This document shows, piece after piece, positions 34,958-43,453 of a DNA stretch of 64,000 nt. A program made the position numbers and the translations under genes. A model generated the notes under the pieces. That model saw only the letters and a program-made list of their open reading frames with translations, was not told where the DNA came from and ran no database searches. Each line of letters starts with the position of its first letter. Position 1 is the first letter of the stretch. The stretch is from Halobacterium jilantaiense (GTDB taxonomy: Archaea > Halobacteriota > Halobacteria > Halobacteriales > Halobacteriaceae): the NCBI RefSeq assembly GCF_900110535.1, contig NZ_FOJA01000001.1, positions 1,957,393-2,021,392 of the forward strand, read 5' to 3'.

Positions 34958-37207
34958 ATGACCGACGGCGACACTCCGGACGTCACGCCCCTCTACGAGG
35001 AGTGGTCGCTGCACGGGGCCGGCCGGTACGCGACGGACGACCTCCGGGCGCTCAGCCGCTACCTCGGCCTCGAACACGACGACCTCCGCGCGTGCCTGAC
35101 GAACGCGGCCGGCGTGGTCGACGTGCCCGACGAGGACGGCCGGGGACAGGTGGTCCCGCTGCACGCCGCGGACGGCCCCGAGCCCACCGACGAGTACGTC
35201 GTCTGGGACGCGGACAGCGACGCCGTCGGCTACTTCGACGAGAGCTTCGGTATCAGCGGCGCGGACAGCCGCGCCCCCCTCGACGACGTGGTCGCCACCG
35301 AAATCGCCCACCGGGTGCGGTTCTGGCACCCAGACCACGCACCCGACGCGGGCGACGACGGCGACGCGCTCGCGGACGTCGACGTTCCGTCCGCCGTCGC
35401 CGCCGAGGCCCCGCTCGCGGGCGAGCAGCGCCGCGCGTTCTTCGACGACCTCCGGGAGACGGTCCGGGGCGAGCGGGCGGCCGAGCGCGAGGGGACCCGC
35501 GAGGCCCACGCCGACGCCGACCTCGGACAGCTAATCGGCGAGCGCGCGGTCGACGGGCCGTTCGTGCTCGTCGGCACGACCGCGCACTCGGACCGGCCGG
35601 CGGACGTGCGCGTCCAGTACGCGCCCGAGGACGGCGTGCCGGCGGACATCGACTTGGTGTCGGCGTTCGACCTCTACCCGGACAACCACGTCCTGCTGGA
35701 CGCCTTCGAGGACGCGCTGCCGCTCCCCGCGAGGGTCGCGAGCGTCGACGGCCCGGTCGTCACGCTGCGGCCGGCCTGGGAGCGCACCGACGACCCCGAG
35801 CGCGCCGCAGCGGCCCTGGAGGACGCCGACCCGTTCTGGCTGCGCGGCCTGCTCAACCCCGTCCCCTACGCCCGCCGGCTCGACGCCCTCGACGCAGTCT
35901 GGGAGACGCCCGAGAAGCGCCGGCTGCTCACGGGCGAGCGCGACCTCTCGGTCTCCCGGCCGCCCAGCCGCCGGCGCGCCGACCTCGCGCTCGACGACCA
36001 CCAGTCACGCGCGCTCGCGCTCGCCGTCGCCGCCGACGACGTGCTCTGCATCCACGGACCGCCGGGAACCGGGAAGACGCGCACCCTCGCGGCCGTCGTC
36101 GCCGAGTCCGTCGCCCGGGGCGAGCGCGTCCTCGTCACCGCCCACTCGAACCAGGCCGTCGACAACCTCCTCGTCGGCGACAGCACGCCCGACGACCCCG
36201 ACGAGGCGTCCCTGCACGGCGTACTCGGTGACGACCAGAGCGTCGACGTCGCGCGGTACGGCCGGCACTCCCGGAACCGCGTCGTCGACGAGCACTACCG
36301 GCAGCGCGGCGTCGCGACCGCGGACGTGGTCGCGGCGACGACGAACGGCGCTGCCACCTTCGACCAGGACGCCTTCGACGTCGCCGTCGTCGACGAGGCG
36401 ACCCAGGCGTCTCGGGCGGCCACCGCCATCGCCGTGAACGCCGCGGAGAAGCTCGTGCTCGCCGGCGACCACCGACAGCTCCCGCCGTACGGCGTCCGCG
36501 AGGGCGGCGCGGGAGAGATGCGACCGTCGCTGTTCGAGACCATCCTGGACCGCTACGGCGACGACGTGGCCGTGTTGCTCGCGCGCCAGTACCGGATGCA
36601 CGACGCCATCGCCGCCTTCCCGAACGAGGCGTTCTACGGCGGCCGACTGGAGACCGCCGACGAGGCCGCCGACCGCACCGTCGACGGCCTCCCGGCGGTC
36701 GAACTGTTCGACGTGGCCGGCGCGGAGCGCCGGGAGGAGCGCGGCGCGAGCGTCCGGAACGCCGCCGAAGCCGGCGTCGCGGCCGAGCGCGCCGCGGCGA
36801 TTCTGGACGCCGGCGTCGACCCGGGCGACGTGGGCGTCATCGCGGCCTACAGCGGGCAGGTCTCGGAGATACGGCGCGCGCTCGCCGACCGCGGCCTCGA
36901 CCGCTCCGCCCTCACCGTCGACACCGTCGACTCGTTTCAGGGCGGCGAGCGCGAGGCCGTCGTCGTCTCGTTCGCGCGCAGCAACGACGCCCACGACGCC
37001 GGATTCCTCGAACACCCCGAGGAGGGCCCGCGCCGCCTGAACGTCGCGCTCACCCGCGCCCGCCGACACCTCTCGCTGGTCGGCGACTGGGAGACCCTTA
37101 CCAAGCCGGCCGGCCACCGCGACTCCGAGGACTCCTGTGCCGGCGTCTACGCCGCCCTCTACGACGCGCTCGCGGACCTCGACGCGGCCCGGCTCACCAG
37201 CCGATAG
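34958..37207 (+). CDS. UPF1-like superfamily 1 helicase/ATPase
   Basis: 749 residues. Walker A GPPGTGKTR (Lys373), Walker B VVDEATQ, motif III GDHRQLPP, motif IV/V region QYRMHDAI, motif VI VALTRARRHLSLVGD. This is the UPF1/DNA2 type SF1B helicase. The N-terminal 350 residues are acidic and Asp-rich and probably bind nucleic acid or a partner. Role likely in DNA repair or RNA surveillance. The next gene starts 78 bp downstream on the same strand. Confidence 0.9.
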   Translation: MTDGDTPDVTPLYEEWSLHGAGRYATDDLRALSRYLGLEHDDLRACLTNAAGVVDVPDEDGRGQVVPLHAADGPEPTDEYVVWDADSDAVGYFDESFGISGADSRAPLDDVVATEIAHRVRFWHPDHAPDAGDDGDALADVDVPSAVAAEAPLAGEQRRAFFDDLRETVRGERAAEREGTREAHADADLGQLIGERAVDGPFVLVGTTAHSDRPADVRVQYAPEDGVPADIDLVSAFDLYPDNHVLLDAFEDALPLPARVASVDGPVVTLRPAWERTDDPERAAAALEDADPFWLRGLLNPVPYARRLDALDAVWETPEKRRLLTGERDLSVSRPPSRRRADLALDDHQSRALALAVAADDVLCIHGPPGTGKTRTLAAVVAESVARGERVLVTAHSNQAVDNLLVGDSTPDDPDEASLHGVLGDDQSVDVARYGRHSRNRVVDEHYRQRGVATADVVAATTNGAATFDQDAFDVAVVDEATQASRAATAIAVNAAEKLVLAGDHRQLPPYGVREGGAGEMRPSLFETILDRYGDDVAVLLARQYRMHDAIAAFPNEAFYGGRLETADEAADRTVDGLPAVELFDVAGAERREERGASVRNAAEAGVAAERAAAILDAGVDPGDVGVIAAYSGQVSEIRRALADRGLDRSALTVDTVDSFQGGEREAVVVSFARSNDAHDAGFLEHPEEGPRRLNVALTRARRHLSLVGDWETLTKPAGHRDSEDSCAGVYAALYDALADLDAARLTSR

Positions 37208-37285
37208 CGCCTGGCAGGCCGCCCCGAGGCCGCAACACTCCCTGCCACACCCACAGCCAAGACCCCGGGCGGCCTACCGACGCAC

Positions 37286-38329
37286 GTGACTCTGCTCGTC
37301 TACGGTGCCTACGGCTACACCGGCGAACTCGTCGCCGAGGAACTCGCCGACCGCGGCCGCGACCCCGTGCTCGCCGGCCGGAACGACGTGAAACTCGGCC
37401 GAATCGGCACCCGGCTCGGCTGCGAGACCCGGGCACTCCCCGTCGGGGACGCCGACGCCCACCTCGACGATGTCGATGTCGTCCTGAACTGTGCGGGCCC
37501 GTTCGTCGAGACGGCCGAACCGCTGGTCGAGGCCTGCCTCGCCGCCGGCGTCGACTACCTCGACGTCACGGGCGAGATTCCCGTCTTCGAGACGCTCGCC
37601 CGCCGCGACGACGACGCCGCGGACGCGGGCGTGACCCTCCTCCCCGGCGTCGGCTTCGACGTCGTGCCGACGGACTGCCTCGCCGCCCACCTCGCCGACC
37701 GGCTGCCAGACGCCACCCACCTCTCGCTCGGCTTCGAGCCCCACGGCGGGCTCTCGCCCGGCACCGCCGCCACCGCGCTCGGCCAGTTCGCCGACGACGG
37801 CGCGGTGCGGCGGGACGGCCGACTCGTCGCAGTGCCCCCCGGCCACCGGGAGCGCCGCATCGACTTCGGGAACGGTGTCCGGACCGGCGTCACCATCCCC
37901 TGGGGCGACGTGTCGACGGCGTACCACTCCACGGGCATCCCGAACGTCGACGTCTACGTCCCGATGCCGAAGGCCGCCCGCCGCCTGCTCTCAGCCTCCC
38001 GCCACCTCCGCCCCGTGCTCGGCGCGGAGCCGGTCAGCGACGCGCTCCAGTCGCTCGCCCGGCGGTTCGTCGACGGCCCCGACGAGACCGAACGCGAGTC
38101 CGGCCGCGCCTACGTCTGGGGCGAAGCCCGGAACGAGGCGACCGGTGAGACAGCCGTCTCGCGGCTCGTCACGCCAGAAACCTACGCGCTCACGGTCGAT
38201 GCCGCCAGCACCGCCGCCGAGCGCGCGCTCGACGGCGACGCCCCCGACGGCTATCAGACGCCGTCGACGGCCTACGGTCCGGACTTCGTCACCGACCTCG
38301 ACGGCGTCACCCGGACCGACGACGCCTAG
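37286..38329 (+). CDS. saccharopine dehydrogenase-like reductase (trans-acting enoyl reductase type)
   Basis: 347 residues from GTG 37286. Rossmann fold start LLVYGAYGYTGELVAEELADRGRDPVLAGRN and the GVDYLDVTGEIPVFETL / GVGFDVVPTDCLA motifs match the family of saccharopine-dehydrogenase-like proteins that include trans-acting enoyl reductases. It binds NAD(P)H; the substrate may be an isoprenoid or quinone precursor but cannot be read. Its stop overlaps the convergent DUF4097-like lipoprotein gene by 4 bp. Confidence 0.85.
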   Translation: MTLLVYGAYGYTGELVAEELADRGRDPVLAGRNDVKLGRIGTRLGCETRALPVGDADAHLDDVDVVLNCAGPFVETAEPLVEACLAAGVDYLDVTGEIPVFETLARRDDDAADAGVTLLPGVGFDVVPTDCLAAHLADRLPDATHLSLGFEPHGGLSPGTAATALGQFADDGAVRRDGRLVAVPPGHRERRIDFGNGVRTGVTIPWGDVSTAYHSTGIPNVDVYVPMPKAARRLLSASRHLRPVLGAEPVSDALQSLARRFVDGPDETERESGRAYVWGEARNEATGETAVSRLVTPETYALTVDAASTAAERALDGDAPDGYQTPSTAYGPDFVTDLDGVTRTDDA

Positions 38330-39075
38330 AGCGCGTCGAACTCGACGTCTCCGTTGTCCGACTCCGCCACCACCTCGTGCGTGCCGTCGCCGAGCACGCC
38401 ACGCACCGTCCCGTCGTCGGAGCGCAGGTCCGACAGTTCGAGGCCGTCGATGCTCGCCTCGCCGTTGTCCGTCCGCGCCACCACCTCGGCGTCGACGTCC
38501 GGAGACAGTGACACGCCCACGTCGCCGTTGTCCGACGCGACGGTCACGTCGCCCGGCAGCGTCGCTGGCAGGTCGACGCCGACCTCGCCGTTGTTGGTCT
38601 CCGCCGTCGACACCGGGCCGGCCGACCGCACCGTCACGTCGCCGTTCTCGGAGACCGCGGACTCGACGCCCGCCACGTCCCGCACTTCCACGTCGCCGTT
38701 GTCCGTCTCGAGTTCGCCGACCGCGGTCCCGGCCGGCACCTGCACGTCGAAGCCGGCGCTCACCCGGTCGGTGGTCCCTTCGAGCGCGACCGACACGTCG
38801 CCGTCCCCGGTCGGCCCGGCGACCTCGACGCCGTCGACGCGCTCCTCGCTCGGCCCCGACAGCCGCGCGGTCACCGCCACCCGCTCGCCGTCGTGGGTCG
38901 AGACGTCCACGTCGCCGTTCTCGCTGTGCACGCTCACCACTGCGTCCTCGCCGGGCAGGTCGAACTCGACCTCTCTCGTCTCCTCGTACTGGTCGCCGAA
39001 CAGACCGCTCACACAGCCAGTCAGTGACGCTGCCGCTGCGGCTGCGACGCCGCCGAGGAGGGCTCGTCGTTGCAT
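38326..39075 (-). CDS. Tat lipoprotein with DUF4097-type beta-repeat domain
   Basis: 249 residues from ATG 39075. The N-terminus RRALLGGVAAAAAASLTGC gives a Tat signal and lipobox (C20-21). The mature part contains about eight short units with the motif (S/T)-x-NG-(D/E)-V (SENGDVDV, TDNGDVEV, SENGDVTV, TNNGEVGV, SDNGDVGV, TDNGEASI, SDNGDVEF), typical of a parallel beta-solenoid. Role at the cell surface unknown. It is convergent with the reductase gene. Confidence 0.87.
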   Translation of the reverse strand: MQRRALLGGVAAAAAASLTGCVSGLFGDQYEETREVEFDLPGEDAVVSVHSENGDVDVSTHDGERVAVTARLSGPSEERVDGVEVAGPTGDGDVSVALEGTTDRVSAGFDVQVPAGTAVGELETDNGDVEVRDVAGVESAVSENGDVTVRSAGPVSTAETNNGEVGVDLPATLPGDVTVASDNGDVGVSLSPDVDAEVVARTDNGEASIDGLELSDLRSDDGTVRGVLGDGTHEVVAESDNGDVEFDAL

Positions 39076-39198
39076 ACGCCATGCTCTCGCCCGGCGTTCC
39101 TAATCACTTACTGCGTGTTGCTCGCGGTGAAACAGTGCCCAGCGACCGGACGAGCGACACAGCAAGCTGGTCGCTCGCGGTTCGAGTGTGTTGAGAAG

Positions 39199-39272
39199 GT
39201 CCAGGGGCGAGAATCGAACCCGCGTCTCAGCCTCCACAAGGCTGAAGGATAGTCCACTACCCTACCCCGGAC
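39199..39272 (-). tRNA. tRNA-His (anticodon GTG)
   Basis: 74 nt on the minus strand including the encoded extra 5' G (base at 39272) that pairs with the C73 discriminator (39199), the identity element of tRNA-His. The anticodon stem CAGCC/GGCTG encloses TTGTGGA, giving GTG; the T arm GCGGG/CTCGC encloses TTCGATT. No CCA encoded. A promoter-like GTATTTGTC (reverse reading, 39300-39308) lies about 30 bp upstream. Confidence 0.95.
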
Positions 39273-39330
39273 ACTGCACTCGGTCGTAGCGCGCTCGCAG
39301 ACAAATACGTTACGACCTCGGGCAGACGAT

Positions 39331-39340
39331 ACGCTTTTCC
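39331..39340 (+). promoter_or_regulatory. TATA-like box for the Cys-rich protein gene at 39368
   Basis: ACGCTTTTCC is centred about 30 bp before the GTG starts at 39362/39368. It is flanked by short GATACG / CGTATC arms (39328-39333 and 39351-39356). Confidence 0.45.
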
Positions 39341-39367
39341 ACGAACCGGGCGTATCGAGGGGTGACT

Positions 39368-39820
39368 GTGGCCGTCACGGACAAAATCTACGTGAAGAAC
39401 CACCGGCAGATCGCGTCCCAGCTCGACACCCGGTTCCCGAAGTCGGCGTTCAGCGGCGCGACCCTCGACATCCTGTTCACCGGGGACCTCTCCGAGTTGA
39501 ACGACGCGACCCGGGACTCAGTTCTGGAGTTCGCCGAGGACTTCCTAGACTGCGACTGCGACTCGAACCCCTACTGCGGGCACCCCGAGGAGAAGTTCGT
39601 CGAGTACCTGCTGGACCTCCGCGCGCAGGGCCTCGACCCCGAGTCGATGGTGGACGTGATGACCGACGACTACATGGTGTACGCGTACCCCGGCGACCTC
39701 TACTCGTTCCTCGACGACGCCATCCGCACGCTGGAGGCCGTCGAGGAGCTCGCCGACGTGGACGGCCGTCCAGAGGAGGCCGACCGCGCCAGCCGGAAGA
39801 AACGCGAACTCAGCCGATAG
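39368..39820 (+). CDS. small Cys-rich haloarchaeal protein (DUF5814-like)
   Basis: 150 residues from GTG 39368 (MAVTDKIYVKNHRQ); a second GTG at 39362 would add two residues. A Cys cluster, CDCDSNPYCGHPEEKF (about 58-73), suggests metal binding. The rest is helical with YMVYAYPGDLYSFLDDAIRTLEAV. I recall this sequence type as the haloarchaeal DUF5814 family, but that is from memory. The stop overlaps the end of the prolyl-tRNA synthetase gene by 11 bp (convergent). Confidence 0.75.
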   Translation: MAVTDKIYVKNHRQIASQLDTRFPKSAFSGATLDILFTGDLSELNDATRDSVLEFAEDFLDCDCDSNPYCGHPEEKFVEYLLDLRAQGLDPESMVDVMTDDYMVYAYPGDLYSFLDDAIRTLEAVEELADVDGRPEEADRASRKKRELSR

Positions 39821-41123
39821 CGCCGCTCCCGCATCCGCTCTCCTCCTCCTCCTCCTCACCGGCGGCGAAACGCTCGACGCACTCGGCGACCGCCTCGACG
39901 GCCAGCTCCTCCGTTCCCGTTTCGGTCTCCACGTCGACGACACCGTCCTCGCGATACGTGTTCCCGACCACGACCGTGGCGGGGATACCGAGCAGGTCGC
40001 TCTCGGCGAAGCGCTCCCCGACGCTCAGGTCGTCGTACAGCAACACGTCGTCGCGGCCGCAGTCGTCGTGGATGCGCTCGGCGACATTCAGTACCTCGCC
40101 CTCGCCAACGGGAATCACGGCGGCGCGGTAGGGCGCGGCGCTCCCCCAGTCTGTGACGGGCCACGCGAGACTGTCGCTGTCGCCGTGCTGCTGGGCGAGC
40201 GTCTGGAGCAGGCGGTCGACGCCCAGCCCGTAGCTCCCCATCTCGACGCGGCGCTCGCTGCCGTCGTCGGTGTCGACGGTGAAATCCATCGCTTCGGAGT
40301 ACCGGGTACCGAGTTTGAACACGTGGGCGACCTCGATGCCGTCGCTCGCCGCGAGGTCGCCACCGCACTCGGGGCAGGCGTCTCCGGTCGCGTGCGCGTC
40401 GGAGCCGTCGTGTTCGTCGGTGACGCCGAACCGACAGCCGTCGGCCGTGCAGTAGACGAGCCGGTCGCTGTCGCCGCCGGCGTCTGAGACGGGCGCGACG
40501 AACTCCTCGGAGGCCGCGCCGCCAATCACGCCCGCGTCGGCCTCGACGATAGCGTACTCCAGACCGACGTCGTCGAGGACGCGCTCGTAGGCCGCCCGGA
40601 CCTCGCGGTAGGTCTCTCGGAGCCCAGGTTCGTCGACGTGGACGCTGTACGCGTCCTGCATCGTGAACTCTTTCGTGCGCACGAGCCCGTTCCTCGCGTG
40701 GTCGTCGCGGAACTTCGACTCGACCTGATAGACGAGCAGCGGGAGGTCGGCGTGGCTGCGCACCCGGCCGTCGAGCAGGTGGACGACACCCTCCTCGTGG
40801 CTGGGTGCGAGACACATCGCCTGCCCGTCGCGGTTCTCCAGCGTGAACATCTCGTCCTCGAAGCCACCCCAGCGCCCGCTCTCGCGCCAGCGGTCGGCGT
40901 ACTGGAGGCCGGGCAGTCGGACGCGCTGCCCGCCGATGGCGTCCATCGCCGCGACCACGCGCTCGGTGAGCTTCTCCCGGACCCGCTGGCCGGCGGGTGT
41001 CACCGCCCACAGCCCGCTGCCGAAGTTCCGAATCAGGCCCGTGCGGACCAGGAGCTTCGCCGCATCGGACCCCGCACCGGGCGTCTCCCGGGTCGCGGGC
41101 AGGAACAGGTCGCTACGCCGCAC
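39810..41123 (-). CDS. bacterial-type prolyl-tRNA synthetase homologue lacking the editing domain
   Basis: 437 residues from GTG 41123 (MRRSDLFLPATRETP); GTG 41132 is an alternative. The start, GLIRNFGSGLW, LAPSHEEGVVHL and VRTKEFTMQDAYS match bacterial ProRS class II core motifs, but the INS editing domain of about 180 residues that bacterial enzymes insert here is replaced by a short linker with two Cys pairs (YCTADGC, CPECGG). The C-terminal anticodon-binding domain is present, with an acidic tail. Archaea normally use an archaeal/eukaryal ProRS, so this is either a second enzyme or a specialised amino-acid activator. Not near its tRNA. Confidence 0.85.
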   Translation of the reverse strand: MRRSDLFLPATRETPGAGSDAAKLLVRTGLIRNFGSGLWAVTPAGQRVREKLTERVVAAMDAIGGQRVRLPGLQYADRWRESGRWGGFEDEMFTLENRDGQAMCLAPSHEEGVVHLLDGRVRSHADLPLLVYQVESKFRDDHARNGLVRTKEFTMQDAYSVHVDEPGLRETYREVRAAYERVLDDVGLEYAIVEADAGVIGGAASEEFVAPVSDAGGDSDRLVYCTADGCRFGVTDEHDGSDAHATGDACPECGGDLAASDGIEVAHVFKLGTRYSEAMDFTVDTDDGSERRVEMGSYGLGVDRLLQTLAQQHGDSDSLAWPVTDWGSAAPYRAAVIPVGEGEVLNVAERIHDDCGRDDVLLYDDLSVGERFAESDLLGIPATVVVGNTYREDGVVDVETETGTEELAVEAVAECVERFAAGEEEEEESGCGSGAIG

Positions 41124-41313
41124 GCCGACCACCTCCGTTCGCGGCGTCGCGGTCGCTGGTGGTCGTCGTCGCTCGCATCTGCTGCGAGAATCCGCTATGC
41201 GCCTGCCGGAACGCGTCCACGGGCCCGACCGGACCCCTGGCGTGACTCGATTATCACAGCTGGTCGTTCACGACCCGCCACAAAAAGGCTACCCCGGCCG
41301 TGGGAACGACTCG

Positions 41314-41709
41314 CTATCCGAGCTGGTAGGGTTCGTCGTCGTCGTCGAGCTCTTCGAGGTGGACGACCTCCTCGATGTCGTCCTCGCCCTCCAGCCGGTT
41401 CCGCAGGTGGTCGATGTACGCCTTGTGCTCGTCGAGCTGCTCGCGCAGGTGCTCGGCCTCCAGTTCGAGGCGTTCGTGTTCGCGCACGAAGCTCTTCGAC
41501 ACCTCGACGCTCGGCGGGAACTCGTCGTCGTCGTCCGCGGTGTTGTCCTCGGGGACGAGTCGGACCTGGCCGTCGTGGGCGACCAGCGAGTCGACGTAGT
41601 CCCGGAACACCGCGGACAGCGAGAGGTCGCGCTCCTCGGCGATGTCGCGGAGCGCGTCGAACGTGTCCTCGTTCACGCGGAACGAGATGGTCTTGTTCTT
41701 GTTCCCCAT
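41314..41709 (-). CDS. ribbon-helix-helix regulator with coiled-coil tail
   Basis: 131 residues from ATG 41709. The N-terminus (KTISFRVNEDTFDALRDIAE, then DLSLSAVFRDYVDSLV) is a classic RHH DNA-binding domain. The C-terminus is an acidic coiled coil (EHERLELEAEHLREQLDEH) that could dimerise. Candidate targets include the adjacent rpa operon. A TATA-like GCTTAAGGG at 41735-41743 lies 30 bp upstream, so it is leaderless and separate from rpa. Confidence 0.85.
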   Translation of the reverse strand: MGNKNKTISFRVNEDTFDALRDIAEERDLSLSAVFRDYVDSLVAHDGQVRLVPEDNTADDDDEFPPSVEVSKSFVREHERLELEAEHLREQLDEHKAYIDHLRNRLEGEDDIEEVVHLEELDDDDEPYQLG

Positions 41710-41755
41710 TTGGCAGAGACTGTCGGCCGGAACTGCTTAAGGGTTTGTCAGACGG

Positions 41756-42346
41756 TCACGCGTCGGCCGGAACGTCGGCCTCCGCGTCGAAGTCCTCGAG
41801 CGCGTCGAGGACCGCCTGCCGGTACGCCGAGAGGTCTTCGCCGTACTCGGCGCGGGCGCGCTCGGCGTACTCGTTGCCCTCCTCGTCGAACGCCTCGACG
41901 CGGTCGAGCGTGCGCTCGGCCGCCTCCACGACCCAGCGGTCGCGGACGGCCTCGTCGACCATCGTGATGGACTCCGGCCGCAGGGAGACGTTCACGGACC
42001 CGTCGTCGGTCTCGAAGGTCCGCGGCTTCCCGACCACGGCGACGTACGTCGGTGTCTCGGCGTCGCGGAGCGTGGACGCCGCTTCCGGCTGGTACTGGCC
42101 GGCGTAGACGAAGAACGTTCCCGTCGGGTCGACGACGCGGCCGCGCCAGTACTCCGAGTCCTCGCCGATGTCCTCGGTCTCGGTGAGTGTCCCCGAGACG
42201 AACACGCGGTTCGCGCGCTCGCCGGTCGGGAGCAGCGCGTACAGCGGCGCGCGCTCGTCGTCGGACTCCTTGAAGGTGAACGTTGCATCGTTGAACTCGG
42301 CTGCGAAGACGCGTCGCGCGACCTCGCGGGTAGGTGCTCCACTCAT
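41756..42346 (-). CDS. RPA-associated protein (rpap)
   Basis: 196 residues from ATG 42346, which lies directly against the rpa stop codon (42349-42347). The central OB-fold pattern (RVFVSGTLTETEDIG, then YWRGRVVDPTGTFFVYAGQYQP) and the location behind an RPA gene match the conserved haloarchaeal RPA-associated proteins, which bind single-stranded DNA complexes with RPA. Involved in replication and repair. Confidence 0.9.
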   Translation of the reverse strand: MSGAPTREVARRVFAAEFNDATFTFKESDDERAPLYALLPTGERANRVFVSGTLTETEDIGEDSEYWRGRVVDPTGTFFVYAGQYQPEAASTLRDAETPTYVAVVGKPRTFETDDGSVNVSLRPESITMVDEAVRDRWVVEAAERTLDRVEAFDEEGNEYAERARAEYGEDLSAYRQAVLDALEDFDAEADVPADA

Positions 42347-43279
42347 CTACATCGACCTCGCTCGAATCAGCACGGATTCAGGGTCTGGCTGGTCGTCCAG
42401 CAGCTCCGTCTCGTTCGCGAGCACGTAGCGGCCGAACGTCGGCCCCGTGACCCGGTAGTACTTCCCGAGAATCTTCGCCTTCATCTCGTCGGCGACGACG
42501 GTCGTGTCGAGGGCGTCCTTGGCCATCTGCTTGGCCTCCTCCAGGCCGATGCCCGTGAGGGCTTCCGTGGCCTCCTCGTCGAAGATGACCTCGTGGACGT
42601 CGGTGCCGTCGTCGAGCACGCCCTTGATGCGGAGGTCGAACTCGCCCTCGACCTCGCCGTGCTCGTTGCAGCGGCCGTTCTGGAGGACGCGCGTGCAGTC
42701 CTCCTCCGGGCAGCGCTTGATGAGGCCGCTCCCGGACTGGACGTCCACGAGCGCGCCCTCGACTTCGTCTTCGTTGTCGCCGACTTCGAACTCCTCGTCG
42801 ACCTCCTCGATGGTCGTCGTCTTGTTCAGTTTCACCGAGTACCGGCCCTGGTACTCGTCGGTGACGACGTTCCCGAGGCGGTAGGTCTTCCCTTCTTCGA
42901 GGTTCGCGAGGTCGGATTTGGCCCACTTGGTGAACTTGATGGTGCCGGTCGGGTCGCCGAGCAGGCCGACCTGCCCGACGGAGTCCGAGCGGGGCTCCCA
43001 GAGCTCCACGACTTTCGCCGTGATGTCCACCCACTGCTCGGCCTCGTCGACGTCCTCGACTTCGACGGTGTCGTTGCCGCCCCCGCCGGCGAGGTCGTCG
43101 CGGTCGAGGCCGGCCTCGTCGAGGTAGTGGTTCTCGACGCTGCGGCGGGCCTCGTCTACCGGGACCTTGTACTCCGTAACCAGTTTCTCCAGCCGTGCTT
43201 CCACGTCGTCGACGGTGGCGTCGACGTGCTCCGAGAGGTCGTCGTGAACCTCCTGAGCAGTGTCTGAAAGGTCGCTCAT
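42347..43279 (-). CDS. rpa: replication protein A (single-stranded DNA-binding protein)
   Basis: 310 residues from ATG 43279. The N-terminal helical domain is followed by an OB fold (VVELWEPRSDSVGQVGLLGDPTGTIKF) and a second OB with an embedded zinc finger, CPEEDCTRVLQNGRCNEH (C-x4-C-x8-C-x2-H). It coats single-stranded DNA in replication and repair. It is transcribed with the rpap gene, with no gap between stop and start. TATA-like TTTAAA at 43344-43349 lies 65 bp before the start, so a short 5' leader is likely. Confidence 0.95.
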   Translation of the reverse strand: MSDLSDTAQEVHDDLSEHVDATVDDVEARLEKLVTEYKVPVDEARRSVENHYLDEAGLDRDDLAGGGGNDTVEVEDVDEAEQWVDITAKVVELWEPRSDSVGQVGLLGDPTGTIKFTKWAKSDLANLEEGKTYRLGNVVTDEYQGRYSVKLNKTTTIEEVDEEFEVGDNEDEVEGALVDVQSGSGLIKRCPEEDCTRVLQNGRCNEHGEVEGEFDLRIKGVLDDGTDVHEVIFDEEATEALTGIGLEEAKQMAKDALDTTVVADEMKAKILGKYYRVTGPTFGRYVLANETELLDDQPDPESVLIRARSM

Positions 43280-43343
43280 GGTCGTGTGTCCGTCTCCGCG
43301 TGTGTTTCGATGGGAGACGTATCGGGATTGGCTCCCGACTACC

Positions 43344-43349
43344 TTTAAA
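43344..43349 (-). promoter_or_regulatory. TATA-like box of the rpa operon
   Basis: TTTAAA, the only such run in the 174 bp between rpa and the divergent nucleotidyltransferase gene. It gives a predicted leader of about 38 nt for rpa. Confidence 0.55.
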
Positions 43350-43453
43350 CTCTCGGCACCGGGGTGAAAGTGATATGTACTCGGCCGGAGACAGGCATTT
43401 GGGACGCCGCGCCGAAGCGCGCCTATGCAGCACTCTTCGCGGGTGAGCGCGCC

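Noticed and set aside
26127-39272. tRNA genes as integration sites of a genomic island
   Set aside because: No integrase, no repeat of the tRNA 3' ends elsewhere in the window that I could find.
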